A DNA stretch of 64,000 nt from assembly GCF_003058225.1 (NCBI RefSeq), contig NZ_QBUG01000001.1, positions 682,001-746,000 of the forward strand, given 5' to 3'. Both the position numbers and the translations under genes were made by a program. The notes beneath the pieces are model-generated. The model did not search any database. It was given only the letters and a program-made list of their open reading frames with translations, and had not been told where the DNA came from. The stretch is from Promicromonospora sp. AC04 (GTDB taxonomy: Bacteria; Actinomycetota; Actinomycetes; Actinomycetales; Cellulomonadaceae). Every line of letters starts with the position of its first letter. Positions within the stretch are counted from its first letter, which is position 1. Below are positions 50,726-60,580 of the stretch, piece by piece.

Positions 50726-50761
50726 GTGCTGGCCCGCAGCGCACAAGTGAGAGGCGTCATC

Positions 50762-51139
50762 ATGACCGTAACTGAGAGCACGACCGAGCCGCTCATCCGC
50801 ATCGGCGAGGTGGCGCGCGGCGCCGGCGTCTCGGTGCGCGCCGTGCGCTACTACGAGCAGGAGGGCCTGCTCACGGCGGAGCGCAGCCCGTCCGGCCAGC
50901 GGCTCTACTCGCCCGACGCCGTCGGCCGGGTGCGGTTCTTCCAGCAGATGTACGCCGCCGGCCTGACCAGCCGCAACATCGCGGAGCTCCTGCCATGCAC
51001 CGAGTCCGGGCACACCGACGCCGCCCAGCGGGCCATGCTGCGCGCCGAGCGGGACCGCATCCAGGCCAAGGTCGACGACCTGCAGGCCGCCCTGGACCGG
51101 CTCGACGAGGTCATCGAGCTCACCAAGACGCACCCGTAG
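50762..51139 (+). CDS. MerR-family transcriptional regulator
   Basis: 125 residues. The HTH is LIRIGEVARGAGVSVRAVRYYEQEGLL, with second-wing GQRLYSPDAVGRVRFFQQMYAAGLTSRNIAELLPC. The C-terminal helix (RAERDRIQAKVDDLQAALDRLDEVIELTKT) forms the dimer coiled coil. There is no metal-binding tail beyond one Cys (LLPCTESGH). It is divergent from the SDR, whose promoter holds its likely operator. The start at 50762 is preceded by no strong SD. Confidence 0.87.
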   Translation: MTVTESTTEPLIRIGEVARGAGVSVRAVRYYEQEGLLTAERSPSGQRLYSPDAVGRVRFFQQMYAAGLTSRNIAELLPCTESGHTDAAQRAMLRAERDRIQAKVDDLQAALDRLDEVIELTKTHP

Positions 51140-51242
51140 GCGCGGTCGGTCAGACGCCGAACCCGTCGTCCGCTCGTGGATTCGCACCACCTGGTTCGTG
51201 GACTCGCCACGGAGCGTTCGCTACCACCGGTGCGCACCACAC

Positions 51243-52460
51243 CTACGTCGTGGCCTCCGGGTCCCGCAGCATGTGCGACTCGACGAGCTCGTGCCGCCGG
51301 AAGTAGGTGGTCGCCACCGCCTGGATCGTCGCGGCGACGGGCAGCGCCAGGAATGCGCCGAGCACCCCGAAGACCGCGCCGAACAGCAGCACCGCCAGCA
51401 GGCTCACCGCCGCGTTCATCTCCAGTGCCCGGGCCGACACCTTGGGTGCCAGGTACAGGTTCTCGACCTGCTGGTAGCCGATCACGAAGCCGAGCACGCC
51501 CAGCGCCTGGGGCCACCCCTGCGCGGTCAGTGCCACCAGGACCGGCAGCGCACCACCGAGGTAGGCGCCGATGGTCGGCACGAACTGGGACACCACACCG
51601 ACGAAGACGGCGAGCGGCACCGCGTACGGCGTCTGCAGGATCGCGAGGAACGCGAAGGTGACCACCGTCGAGATCGCGGCCAGGACCACGCGGGAGCCGA
51701 TGTAGTCGGACACCTTGCCCTGGGTGACCTCCCACAGGTACAGCATCTCCTGCTGCCGCGCCGGCGTCAGCCAGCCGCAGACGGCGGCGCGGAACCGGGG
51801 CCCCGCGGCCAGCAGGTAGTAGGCGACGAGCAGGATCGTCAGGGTCGCGAGCAGCCCGCCCACGAGGGTGGTGCCGACCAGCAGGGCGCCGGAGGCGACG
51901 TCGTCGCCGAACTCGTCCAGCGCCTGGCGCAGCAGGTTCTCGGAGTCGGGGAAGACGATGTCGAAGCGCTCGGCGACAAAGGCCTGCACGCCCACGTAGA
52001 GCCGGGGCACGGACCGCGCCAGCTCGATGAGCTGCTGCACGAACAGGTTGCCGAACAGTGCCATGAGCACGATGACCACGACGAGCGACCCGAGCAGCGT
52101 GACCGCGGCGGCCAGCCCTCGCCGCCACCCCTGCCGCACCAGCCAGACCGTGCCCGGTTCGAGGGCCAGCGCGATGAAGACCGCGATGAGCACATTCACG
52201 AAGAGCCCCTCCAGGGCCCCTATCGCGTTCCACGCGAAGATGCCGACGAACACAGCCACCACTGCCATGAACAGCGCCCGGGGCAGCCAACGCGGCGGAC
52301 GCGGCGAGTCGAACGCGCCGTGCGGCGGGACCGGCTGATCCGTCGAGGCCGGTCCGGGACCGGTCGGCACGTCCGGACCGGTCGGCGCATCCGGACCGGT
52401 CGGCGCGTCGGAGCCCGGGCTGCCAGGGCCGCCTGTATCGGACGAGCTGGGCGACGTCAT
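51243..52460 (-). CDS. AI-2E-family (PerM/YdiK-like) membrane transporter
   Basis: 405 residues with an N-terminal low-complexity region (DAPTGPDAPTGPDVPTGP repeats). About seven to eight TM helices follow, including ALFMAVVAVFVGIFAWNAIG, AAVTLLGSLVVVIVLMALFG, and the signature C-terminal block FVGVVSQFVPTIGAYLGGALPVLVAL...GYQQVENLYLAPKV. The family includes AI-2 exporters and Na/H antiporters; this member's substrate is unknown. No clear partner gene. Confidence 0.8.
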   Translation of the reverse strand: MTSPSSSDTGGPGSPGSDAPTGPDAPTGPDVPTGPGPASTDQPVPPHGAFDSPRPPRWLPRALFMAVVAVFVGIFAWNAIGALEGLFVNVLIAVFIALALEPGTVWLVRQGWRRGLAAAVTLLGSLVVVIVLMALFGNLFVQQLIELARSVPRLYVGVQAFVAERFDIVFPDSENLLRQALDEFGDDVASGALLVGTTLVGGLLATLTILLVAYYLLAAGPRFRAAVCGWLTPARQQEMLYLWEVTQGKVSDYIGSRVVLAAISTVVTFAFLAILQTPYAVPLAVFVGVVSQFVPTIGAYLGGALPVLVALTAQGWPQALGVLGFVIGYQQVENLYLAPKVSARALEMNAAVSLLAVLLFGAVFGVLGAFLALPVAATIQAVATTYFRRHELVESHMLRDPEATT

Positions 52461-52536
52461 GCTCAGACCGTAATGCTCCGGCCAGCCGCGAGCCGGGACC
52501 GGCGCGGTGACGCGCCGTCAGGCCGACTCCGACCGA

Positions 52537-53835
52537 TCAGGTCGGCTCCGACGAGGTCTGGACTCCGCTGTCGAGGACCGCAGCGGGCCGTCGGGCGTCG
52601 AAGAAGCCCTTGAGGAGGGTACCCATCAGCGACCCGAGGATCGCCGGAACGGTGACGGCGGGCCCGGCGCTCACGCACAGCAGGAGGGCGAGGACCAGCG
52701 CGGTGACCGGCATGCCGGCCGCGGCCGCCGCCGCAGCGGCGATGCCGCAGGCCGCCAGCGGTGCCAGCGCCGTCCCGGGGACCAGCAGGGCGGCCGCTGC
52801 CCCGACCGTCGCGCCGATGAACACGGACGGGAAGATGGTCCCGCCGTGGAACCCGGTGCCCAGGCTCACGGAGTAGGCGACGGACTTCGCAACAACCACC
52901 ACCAGCAGCGTGCCCGCCGCGGTCGACGCCGTCACCGTGGAGAGCGACTCCTGCCCCGAGAACAGCACGGTGCTCACCTCGGCGCCCGTACCCGCCCGGA
53001 CCAGCACCGCGAGGACGCCGATCGTCAGGCCGCCCGCCAGTAGCGCCACGAACGGGCCGCGGGCCGCCAGCCGCCGCATCGCGCCGCCACCGCGCGTGGC
53101 CGCGACCACCAGGCCCGCCGCCACGGCTGCGACGACCACCCCGGCGAACAGGTCCACGACGTGGAGCACCGGGTAGGTGCCGATGTCGCCCATGGACAGC
53201 TCGGGGACGTGGATGCCCGGCCAGCTGTCGATGCCGATGCGCACCACGTAGCCGGCGCCGAGCGCCGCGAGGATCGGGACCACCTGGTACAGCGGCTGCT
53301 CGGGGCGTGGCCGGGCGGAGAGGAACATCGCCTCGAGCACGAGCAGCATGGTGACGACGGGGTTGCCCAGGACGACGCCGAGCGCCGCGGCCGCGGCAGC
53401 CATGACGAGCACGCGCGACAGGTCGGTGCCGAGCCGGCGGTGCACCGCGAAGCCGACGCTGGTGCCGATCGCGAGCAGCGGGGCTTCCGGACCGAGCACC
53501 ACCCCGAACACCAGCGAGGACGCCGCCGCCAGCAGCGTCGAGGGCAGCTCGTGCGCCGTGATGTCGAAGGCGAAGCCGTCCAGGGGGTGGTGCCCGCCGT
53601 GCCCCGGCAGGCGGGACGCACCGCCGACACCGAGCGCGCCGAGCAACAGGAGCAGCAGCACCCACCACCAGGGCACGCCGTCCAGCCCGAGCACGTTCGG
53701 GAGCCACGTCCAGAACAGCTGCTCGGCGCCGTGCACCAGCGAGGTGAAGAGCGTGGCGGCGAGCGCTGCCAGGACGCCGACCACGGCGGGCAGCCCGACC
53801 AGCGTGGCCAGCGGCGTCTTGCCGTGTGCGTGCAT
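52537..53835 (-). CDS. ClC-family chloride channel/transporter
   Basis: 432 residues from ATG 53835, with AGAGG 8 nt upstream. It has about 10 or more hydrophobic helices with the ClC ion-pathway motifs: GVVLGPEAPLLAIGTSVGF (GxExP-like), GTGFHGGTIFPSVFIGATVG (GxFxP), and a terminal glycine-rich region with multiple Ala. Family members pass Cl- as channels or exchange 2 Cl- for H+. The glutamate in GPEAP matches the gating Glu of exchangers. No CBS domains. It lies downstream of the release-factor-3 gene on the same strand. Confidence 0.85.
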   Translation of the reverse strand: MHAHGKTPLATLVGLPAVVGVLAALAATLFTSLVHGAEQLFWTWLPNVLGLDGVPWWWVLLLLLLGALGVGGASRLPGHGGHHPLDGFAFDITAHELPSTLLAAASSLVFGVVLGPEAPLLAIGTSVGFAVHRRLGTDLSRVLVMAAAAAALGVVLGNPVVTMLLVLEAMFLSARPRPEQPLYQVVPILAALGAGYVVRIGIDSWPGIHVPELSMGDIGTYPVLHVVDLFAGVVVAAVAAGLVVAATRGGGAMRRLAARGPFVALLAGGLTIGVLAVLVRAGTGAEVSTVLFSGQESLSTVTASTAAGTLLVVVVAKSVAYSVSLGTGFHGGTIFPSVFIGATVGAAAALLVPGTALAPLAACGIAAAAAAAAGMPVTALVLALLLCVSAGPAVTVPAILGSLMGTLLKGFFDARRPAAVLDSGVQTSSEPT

Positions 53836-53960
53836 GGCCGCGCCTCTGGTCGATCGACCGCCGGACACCCCGATCGTCGCACCACGCCGCGGAGTTCGCG
53901 CGCGGACGGGCGAGCCGGACGCCGGGACCAGGCCCGACGCCGTCCGCCTGCCCGACGCGG

Positions 53961-55553
53961 CTAGACCCCGCTGGCGACGAGCGGGATCAGGGGGACGCCC
54001 GGGTGCGCACGCTCGAAGGCCCGGGCGTGCCACACGTCGCGCAGCAGGACCAGCGGGGTGCCGTCGCCGCGGCGCACCACCTCGACGCCCGGGTACGCGG
54101 CGATCGTGTCGATGTCCGACGGCGCCGCCTCGCGGGCGAGCGACAGGCCGAGCGTCTCCATGCGGATCGGCGCGGAGAACTCGTGCTCCATCCGGAAGGT
54201 CGCGACCTCGAACTGGAGCGGGCCGACGGCCGCGAGGATCGGGTTTCCGTCACCGCGCGCCTCGGAGACCAGGACCTGGACCACGCCCTCCTGCTCGAGC
54301 TGCGCGATGCCCTTGCGGAACTGCTTGGAGCGTCCCGGGTCGGCCACGCGGGCCGCCGCAAAGTGCTCGGGAGCGAACACCGGCATCGGCGGGAACCGCA
54401 CGCGCGGCCCCGCGGAGTCGAACACGGTGTCGCCGACGGCGAGCGTGCTGGCGTTGACCAGGCCCACGACGTCGCCGGGGTAGGCGTCCTCGACCGTCGA
54501 GCGCTCCCGGCCGAAGACGGAGAGCGCGTACTTCGTGGCGAACGGCCGCCCCGTCCGCTCGTGGGTCACGACCATCCCACGCTCGAAGCGCCCCGAGCAC
54601 ACGCGGATGAACGCCACGTGGTCGCGGTGGTTCGGGTCCATGCCGGCCTGCATCTTGAACACGAACCCGCTGAACGGCTTGTCGACCTCGCGGTCCCCGC
54701 CGTCGACGTCGGGCCGCGCGCCCGGTGCTGGGGCGAGGTCGACGACGGCGTCCAGGAGCTGGCGGACGCCGATGTTGGCCAGCGCCGCGCCGAACAGCAT
54801 CGGCGTCGTCGTACCGGCGAGGAAGGACTCGCGGTCGACGGCGTCGAGGAGCTGGACGCTCTCGACCGCCTCGGTGTGGTCGTCGCCCAGGGCGTCGGCC
54901 GCGGCCTGCGGGGTGAGCACACTCTCCTCGGCGATCGACGCGCCGCCCGGGGCGCGGCGGTAGGTGCGGACCTCGCCGCTGACCCGGTCCAGCAGCCCGA
55001 GGAAGCGCCCGGCCTCGCCGATCGGCCAGGTGAGCGGCGTCGGGCGCAGGTTGATGCGCTCCTCCAGCTCGTCGCACAGCTCCAGCGCCTCGCGCCCAGG
55101 GCGGTCCCACTTGTTGACGAACGTGATGACCGGCACGCCGCGGCGTCGGCACACCTCGAACAGCTTGAGGGTCTGCGGCTCCAGGCCCTTCGCGGAGTCG
55201 AGCAGCATGACGGCGGCGTCGACGGCGGTCAGGACCCGGTAGGTGTCCTCGGAGAAGTCGGCGTGCCCGGGGGTGTCCAGGAGGTTGATCACGACGTCGC
55301 CGTAGGCGAACTGCAGCGCCGCCGATGTGATCGAGATGCCGCGCTTCTGCTCCATCTCGAGCCAGTCCGACACGACGCCGGCGCGGTTGCCCTTGCCGTG
55401 CACCGCCCCGGCCTCGTCGATCGCGTGGGCGTGCAGCGCCAGCGCCTCGGTCAGGGTCGACTTACCGGCGTCGGGGTGGGAGATCACTGCGATGCTGCGC
55501 CGACGCGCCGCCTCGACCTGTACCGGACGGGCGTCAGAAGTAAGGACTGTCAC
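53961..55553 (-). CDS. prfC: Peptide chain release factor 3
   Basis: 530 residues from GTG 55553; this start gives the usual RF3 length, with the P-loop SHPDAGKST at about residue 25. The GTPase motifs SHPDAGKST, DTPGHADFSEDTYR and VNKWDRPG (NKWD in place of NKxD) are all present. Domains II and III, ending IPLVASGV, complete a normal RF3. It recycles RF1/RF2 in the ribosome in a GTP-dependent way. It may be transcribed with the ClC gene downstream (126 nt apart). Confidence 0.93.
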   Translation of the reverse strand: MTVLTSDARPVQVEAARRRSIAVISHPDAGKSTLTEALALHAHAIDEAGAVHGKGNRAGVVSDWLEMEQKRGISITSAALQFAYGDVVINLLDTPGHADFSEDTYRVLTAVDAAVMLLDSAKGLEPQTLKLFEVCRRRGVPVITFVNKWDRPGREALELCDELEERINLRPTPLTWPIGEAGRFLGLLDRVSGEVRTYRRAPGGASIAEESVLTPQAAADALGDDHTEAVESVQLLDAVDRESFLAGTTTPMLFGAALANIGVRQLLDAVVDLAPAPGARPDVDGGDREVDKPFSGFVFKMQAGMDPNHRDHVAFIRVCSGRFERGMVVTHERTGRPFATKYALSVFGRERSTVEDAYPGDVVGLVNASTLAVGDTVFDSAGPRVRFPPMPVFAPEHFAAARVADPGRSKQFRKGIAQLEQEGVVQVLVSEARGDGNPILAAVGPLQFEVATFRMEHEFSAPIRMETLGLSLAREAAPSDIDTIAAYPGVEVVRRGDGTPLVLLRDVWHARAFERAHPGVPLIPLVASGV

Positions 55554-55657
55554 CGCTCCGCCACCCCAGCTTCGTTGTGCTGCAACCCCATCACCCATCT
55601 CCTGTTCGCCAACCCGCAACTCTACCGCCGCGCGCCGCCCACCCCTGCCACCTCCCC

Positions 55658-55724
55658 TTGGTTGTGGGCGCGATCATTGCGCCCATAACGGTCACGTAGT
55701 CGCAACGATCGCGCCCGCAACCGA
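55658..55724. repeat. Palindromic element copy A
   Basis: The arms 55658-55681 (TTGGTTGTGGGCGCGATCAT...) and 55701-55724 pair over 24 nt with a few mismatches. The loop is 19 nt. The loop's reverse complement (ACTACGTGACCGTTATGGG) resembles the loops of copies B and C, so A is inverted with respect to them. Confidence 0.75.
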
Positions 55725-55738
55725 GGAGAGCGGGCCGT

Positions 55739-55758
55739 CTATACACTGTGTGTATAGT
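55739..55758. promoter_or_regulatory. PadR operator and -10 region
   Basis: CTATACACTGTGTGTATAG (55739-55757) is a perfect palindrome of 8-bp arms with a 3-bp centre, typical of PadR-family sites. TATAGT (55753-55758) overlaps it as a probable -10; the ATG at 55766 is 7 nt further, so the mRNA may be leaderless and autoregulated. Confidence 0.7.
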
Positions 55759-55765
55759 TCCGGCC

Positions 55766-56287
55766 ATGACCGTTGGACACGCACTGCTGGGGCTGCTCGA
55801 AGCCGGTCCGCGCCACGGCTACGACCTGAAGCGCTCCTATGACGAGCGCTTCGGGCACGACCGGCCCCTGCACTACGGGCAGGTCTACTCGACGCTCGCG
55901 CGGCTGCTCAAGAACGGCCTCGTCGAGGTCGAGTCCGAGCCCGGCGCCGGCCCCGAGCGCAAGAAGTACGCGATCACGGACGCCGGCGTCTCCGACGTCG
56001 GCGCCTGGCTCGCCCAGCCCGAGAAGCCCGAGCCCTACCTGCAGAGCACCCTCTACACGAAGGTGGTGCTCGCACTGCTCACCGGGCACGACGCCGCCGA
56101 CGTGCTCGACACGCAGCGCGCCGAGCACCTGCGCCTCATGCGCGACCTCACGCGGCGCAGGGACGGCGGGGACCTGGCCGACCAGCTGATCTGCGACCAC
56201 GCCCTGTTCCACCTGGAGGCCGACCTCCGCTGGCTCGAGGTCACCGCGGCGCGCATCGAGCAGCTCGCCGCCCAGGTCCGCGCGTAG
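55766..56287 (+). CDS. PadR-family transcriptional regulator
   Basis: 173 residues. The N-terminal winged helix ALLGLLEAGPRHGYDLKRSYDERFGHDRPLHYGQVYSTLARLLKNGLVEVES is characteristic of PadR (subfamily s2/Vir_act_alpha_C-type with C-terminal helical domain). It is followed 69 nt downstream by an ABC exporter pair, a common PadR arrangement, so it probably represses that exporter until a drug or stress signal binds. Confidence 0.88.
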   Translation: MTVGHALLGLLEAGPRHGYDLKRSYDERFGHDRPLHYGQVYSTLARLLKNGLVEVESEPGAGPERKKYAITDAGVSDVGAWLAQPEKPEPYLQSTLYTKVVLALLTGHDAADVLDTQRAEHLRLMRDLTRRRDGGDLADQLICDHALFHLEADLRWLEVTAARIEQLAAQVRA

Positions 56288-56356
56288 CCCGCCGTCGTGC
56301 CGCCCACCCACCGCTCCCCCGACTCCCCCGCCGCGCGACCCGACCCTGGAGACACG

Positions 56357-57040
56357 ATGGCCGCCGAACCACTGCTCGTCGCCGAGAACCTGGAGCTCAG
56401 CTTCGGCTCCACCACGGCACTGGACTCCGCGTCCGTCCAGGTGCACGCCGGGGAGGTGCTCGCCCTCATGGGCCCGTCCGGGTCCGGCAAGTCCACCCTC
56501 CTGCACTGCCTGGCCGGCATCCTCCACCCCGACCAGGGCCGCGTGACCTACGCCGGGCGTGACCTGACCGCGATGCACGACAACGAGCGCAGCGCCCTGC
56601 GGCGCAGCGAGTTCGGGTTCGTCTTCCAGTTCGGCCAGCTCGTCCCGGAGCTCACCTGCCTCGAGAACGTTGCGCTGCCGCTGCGCCTGGGCGGTGCGCC
56701 CCGCCGCGCGGCCCTGCGTAGCGCCGCGGCCTGGCTGGAGCGGCTCGAGGTGTCCGACGTCGCGGACAAGCGTCCCGGCCAGGCCTCCGGCGGACAGGGG
56801 CAGCGGGTGGCGGTCGCCCGCGCGCTCGTGACCCGGCCCCGCGTCGTCTTCGCGGACGAGCCGACGGGCGCCCTCGACACCCTGAACGGCGAGCGGGTCA
56901 TGCAGCTCTTCGTGGCGGCCGCGCGGGACACCGGCGCCGCCGTCGTCCTCGTGACGCACGAGCCGCGCGTCGCCGCGTACTCCGACCACGAGGCCGTCGT
57001 GCGCGACGGCCGGGTGCGGACCAGGGAGTACGCCCGATGA
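56357..57040 (+). CDS. ABC transporter ATP-binding subunit (MacB/LolD-like)
   Basis: 227 residues from ATG 56357 with GGAG 6-7 nt upstream. Walker A is GPSGSGKST, the signature is ASGGQGQRVAVARAL and Walker B is VVFADEPTGALD, then the H-loop LVTHEPRV. It is of the MacB/LolD class and pairs with the FtsX-like permease, which starts at its stop (ATGA). It probably powers export or extrusion from the outer leaflet. Confidence 0.9.
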   Translation: MAAEPLLVAENLELSFGSTTALDSASVQVHAGEVLALMGPSGSGKSTLLHCLAGILHPDQGRVTYAGRDLTAMHDNERSALRRSEFGFVFQFGQLVPELTCLENVALPLRLGGAPRRAALRSAAAWLERLEVSDVADKRPGQASGGQGQRVAVARALVTRPRVVFADEPTGALDTLNGERVMQLFVAAARDTGAAVVLVTHEPRVAAYSDHEAVVRDGRVRTREYAR

Positions 57041-59340
57041 CGCGGTGGGTGACAGACCTCACCCTCGGCGTGCGCCTGAGCGTCGGCGGCGGCAGGTCCG
57101 GCTGGGCGCGGCTCGCCCTGATCGCCGTCGGCGTGGGGCTGGGGGTGACGATGCTGCTGATCGCCGCCAGCGTCCCCACCGTGCTCGACGCTCGCACGGC
57201 ACGCACCGACGCCCGCTCGGTGGCCGCCGGCGAGGAACTGACCGCGGGCGAGCCGACGGCCCTGACCCAGGAGATCAGGTCGTCATTCCGCGAGGCCCCG
57301 ATCGTCGGGCTGCTGCTCCAACCGGAGCACGACGACGCCCCGCTCCCCCCGGGCGTGACCCGGCAGCTCGATCCGGGCGACCTCGTCGTCTCCCCCGCCC
57401 TCGCCGACCTGCTCGCCTCCGACGCCGGTGCCGCGCTGCGCGACCGGTGGGGTGACCGCATCGTCGGCACCATCGGGGACGAGGGCCTGACCGGTCCCGA
57501 GGAGCTCAGGTTCTACCTGGGCACCGACCGGCTCACCGCCGGCACCGCCGACCGGATCCAGTCGTTCGGCTGGGCCGAGGGGCTCGACGAGGGCCTCGAC
57601 CCGACGCTGCTGCTGCTCGTCCTGGTGGGCATGGTCGTACTGCTGCTCCCCGTCGCGGTCTTCGTCAGCACTGCCGTGCGGTTCGGCAGCGAGAACCGGG
57701 ACCGTCGGCTCGCGGCGCTGCGGCTGGTCGGGGCCGACGTCGGCATGACCCGCCGGATCGCCGCGGGCGAGACCCTCGCGGGCGCCGCGGGCGGACTGGC
57801 CGTCGGAACCCTGCTCTTCCTTGCGATCGGGCGGGTGGCAGGCTACGCCGTGCCCGCGGGCATGGGCTTCTTCCCGGAGGACCTGCGCCCCGTCCCGGTG
57901 CTCGCGGCGCTGACGGTCGTGCTGGTCCCGGCGACGACGGTGCTGGTCACGCTGTCAGCGCTGAAGCAGGTGCTGGTCGAGCCGCTGGGCGTCGTCCGGC
58001 GCGGCAGCGAGCGCCGGCGGCGGTTCTGGTGGCGGCTGGTCGTCCCGGTGGCGGGCCTGGCCCTGCTGACCCCGCTGATGGGTGGGCTCGACGACTCGCT
58101 GGGCAGCCAGGTCATGGTCGTGGCGGGCCTGATCCTCGTCCTGCTCGGCGTCGCGTTGATCCTGCCGTGGCTGGTCGAGGCGGCGGTGCACCGGATGCAC
58201 GGGGGCGGCGTCGCGTGGGATCTCGCGGTGCGTCGGCTGCAGCTCGACAGCGGGACCGCGGTGCGGGCGGTCTCCGGGATCGCCGTGTCGGTCGCCGGGC
58301 TGATCGCCCTGCAGGGGCTGGTCGGGGCGATCGGCACGCTGAGTGCCCAGACGCAGGCCGACACGAGCACCTTCCAGGCCGCGGTGCTGGACATCGAACC
58401 GAACACGGACTCCGCGGGGACGTGGGCACGTGAGCTGTCCCGCGCCGAGGGTGTGGCGGGGGTCGGGACGCTGGTCTCGGTGTGGGCGCGGAAGGCGCCG
58501 TCGGAGGCGGGGCAGCCGGTGTCGGGCGACGAGCTGCTCGTCGACTTCGGCACGTGCAAGGTGCTGGCCCAGGACGCCCGGCTCGGCTCGTGCGATGACG
58601 GCGACGTGTTCGTCGTCGTGCCGGCCGGCGCCACCGCCCCGGAGGCCGGCAGCACGTACCTGCTGGGCGCCGGGCGAGGAGGGGACGCGCGGTGGACACT
58701 GCCTGCGTCGGCCGAGGTCGTGGAGCCGTCGCCGGGCGGGGTCAGCGCGATGGGTGGCACGCCCGCGCGGGTCCTGGTCACGCCGGGGGCGCTGGACGGG
58801 ATCGACGTCGACCCGGAGTCGGTGACCGCCTACGTCACGCTCGATCCCGCCGTACCGGACGCGCTGGATCACATGCGCACCGCGGCGGCCCAGGTCGACC
58901 CGGTCGCCTACGCCTCGCCGATCGCACAGGAACGGATCACCTCGATCCTGGGCAACGTGCGGCAGGTGCTCCTGGTCGGCATGGTGGCCCTGCTGGTGCT
59001 GATCGGTGCGAGCATGCTGGTCAACGTCATCGAGCAGCTCCGGGAGCGCCGTCAGCTGCTCGCGGTGCTCGTCGCGGTCGGCACGCGGCGCAGGACCCTT
59101 GGCGGGTCGGTGCTGTTCCAGGTGGCCATCCCGGTGGTGCTCGGGTTGGCCCTGGCCGTGGTGACCGGGTTGATCCTGGCGCTGGCGCTACAGGCTGCGG
59201 TCGATGCCCCGCTCGCGTTCGACTGGCGGGGTGTGGGCGTTACCTCCGGGGCCGCCGCGCTCGTGGTGCTCCTGACGACGGCGGCCAGCCTCCCACTCCT
59301 GTGGCGCCTGACGAGCCCGACCGGACTCCGCAGCGAGTAA
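57037..59340 (+). CDS. FtsX-like ABC permease
   Basis: 767 residues, overlapping the ATPase stop by 4 nt. TM1 is near the N-terminus ([19 protein letters not shown]). FtsX-type TM blocks occur at about residues 190-380 ([33 protein letters not shown]), and a large extracytoplasmic domain follows to about 640. A second FtsX block comes at the C-terminus ([47 protein letters not shown]). It is a two-FtsX-domain, single-polypeptide exporter, typical of antimicrobial-peptide or lipid export in Gram-positives. Confidence 0.88.
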   Translation: MTRWVTDLTLGVRLSVGGGRSGWARLALIAVGVGLGVTMLLIAASVPTVLDARTARTDARSVAAGEELTAGEPTALTQEIRSSFREAPIVGLLLQPEHDDAPLPPGVTRQLDPGDLVVSPALADLLASDAGAALRDRWGDRIVGTIGDEGLTGPEELRFYLGTDRLTAGTADRIQSFGWAEGLDEGLDPTLLLLVLVGMVVLLLPVAVFVSTAVRFGSENRDRRLAALRLVGADVGMTRRIAAGETLAGAAGGLAVGTLLFLAIGRVAGYAVPAGMGFFPEDLRPVPVLAALTVVLVPATTVLVTLSALKQVLVEPLGVVRRGSERRRRFWWRLVVPVAGLALLTPLMGGLDDSLGSQVMVVAGLILVLLGVALILPWLVEAAVHRMHGGGVAWDLAVRRLQLDSGTAVRAVSGIAVSVAGLIALQGLVGAIGTLSAQTQADTSTFQAAVLDIEPNTDSAGTWARELSRAEGVAGVGTLVSVWARKAPSEAGQPVSGDELLVDFGTCKVLAQDARLGSCDDGDVFVVVPAGATAPEAGSTYLLGAGRGGDARWTLPASAEVVEPSPGGVSAMGGTPARVLVTPGALDGIDVDPESVTAYVTLDPAVPDALDHMRTAAAQVDPVAYASPIAQERITSILGNVRQVLLVGMVALLVLIGASMLVNVIEQLRERRQLLAVLVAVGTRRRTLGGSVLFQVAIPVVLGLALAVVTGLILALALQAAVDAPLAFDWRGVGVTSGAAALVVLLTTAASLPLLWRLTSPTGLRSE

Positions 59341-59417
59341 CCCCCGTGGTTGTGGGCGTGATCGTTGCGACTACGCGCCCGTTTTGGGCGCAACGATCCC
59401 GCCCACAGCCACGGGGG
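59341..59417. repeat. Palindromic element copy B
   Basis: The 29-nt arms 59341-59369 and 59389-59417 (CCCCCGTGGTTGTGGGCG...) pair with two mismatches. The loop ACTACGCGCCCGTTTTGGG is 19 nt. It lies directly after the permease stop and may also terminate that operon. Confidence 0.8.
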
Positions 59418-59480
59418 TTGAGGGGGAAAGGTACTTTTGGCCGGTACCGCGGCCGGCGGCTCGGCGTCGAGCATGAAGGC

Positions 59481-60575
59481 ATGCCCACAACCTCGGCCGA
59501 ACCGCCCCCTGCCCGGTCCCGTCTTGTCGCTCTCGATGTCATCCGCGGCTTCGCGCTGTGCGGGATCCTGGTCGCCAACGTCATCCCGATCAGCGCGTCC
59601 GTCGCGTCCGACGCGCCGGTGACCACCGCACTCACGACTCCCGGGAACGGTGCTGTCGACTGGCTGCACCTGCTCGTCGACCAGCGCTTCTTCCCGATCT
59701 TCTCGCTGCTCTTCGGCGTCGGGTTCTCGCTCCTCGTCGACTCGGCAACGACCCGCGCCGCGCGGCCTCGGCTGGTACTCCTGCGCCGGCTGCTCGTGCT
59801 GCTCGCGATCGGCCTGGCGCACATGCTCCTGCTCTGGGCCGGCGACATCCTCACGGTCTATGCCGCGGTCGGGCTGCTCGTGCTGCTGCCGTCCACCTGG
59901 CTGCCGCGGTGGGCCGTCGCGGGCCTCGCCGCCGTCTGCCTGGCGGCGGCGATCCTGCTGGGCGCCGGCCACTACGCCATGGTGCCGGGTCTCTTCCTGC
60001 TCGGCTCGGCCCTGACCCGGTACGGCGTGACCCGCCGCATCGAGGACTCGACCCGCGTCCCGGCCCTGCTGGCGCTCGTGCTGGCCGCGGCAGCCGCGCC
60101 CGCCGTCTGGGCGCAGGCCTCGTTCGAACGCGCCGGGGACATCGACGCGCCGGGCTACCGCATCGTCTTCGCGGTCGCCGGACTGCTGATCGCCGGGGTC
60201 TACGTCTGCCTGCTGCTGGTGCTGCTGCGGTCCCCCGCGCGTCGGGCGCTGCGGGCCGTGTTCGCGCCGCTCGGGCGGATGGCGCTGACCAACTACCTGA
60301 CCGCCAGCGCCCTGGTGCTCGGCGTGGCGAACGTCGTCGGCCACCCGGAACGCTGGTCGTCGAAGACCGTGCTCGTCATCGCGGGCACGGTGCTCGCCGC
60401 TCAGTGGCTGTTCTCCACGCTCTGGCTGCGCCGCTTCCGGTACGGGCCGCTGGAGTGGGCGTGGCGCTGGGCCACCTGGCTCCGCCGTCCGCCCCTGCGG
60501 GCGACCGACCCGACGACCGAGCAGACGGATGAACACACGACCGAGCGACCCACGCCGCCCACCCTCGTAACCTGA
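59481..60575 (+). CDS. DUF418-family membrane protein
   Basis: 364 residues. The start [33 protein letters not shown] carries the DUF418 N-terminal motif (DxxRGxAxxGILxxN). About 8 to 9 TM helices follow, with [20 protein letters not shown] and the C-terminal [15 protein letters not shown] / [36 protein letters not shown] typical of the family. The function is unknown; some DUF418 genes flank sensors or drug resistance loci. It ends 5 nt before the kinase gene, so it is part of a three-gene operon with the two-component pair. Confidence 0.8.
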   Translation: MPTTSAEPPPARSRLVALDVIRGFALCGILVANVIPISASVASDAPVTTALTTPGNGAVDWLHLLVDQRFFPIFSLLFGVGFSLLVDSATTRAARPRLVLLRRLLVLLAIGLAHMLLLWAGDILTVYAAVGLLVLLPSTWLPRWAVAGLAAVCLAAAILLGAGHYAMVPGLFLLGSALTRYGVTRRIEDSTRVPALLALVLAAAAAPAVWAQASFERAGDIDAPGYRIVFAVAGLLIAGVYVCLLLVLLRSPARRALRAVFAPLGRMALTNYLTASALVLGVANVVGHPERWSSKTVLVIAGTVLAAQWLFSTLWLRRFRYGPLEWAWRWATWLRRPPLRATDPTTEQTDEHTTERPTPPTLVT

Positions 60576-60580
60576 GCGGC

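Noticed and set aside
53960-55553. Tetracycline-resistance (ribosome-protection) protein instead of RF3
   Set aside because: Length (530 residues), SHPDAGKST P-loop, SEDTYR switch and NKWDRPG motif are those of RF3; tetracycline-resistance proteins are about 640 residues.
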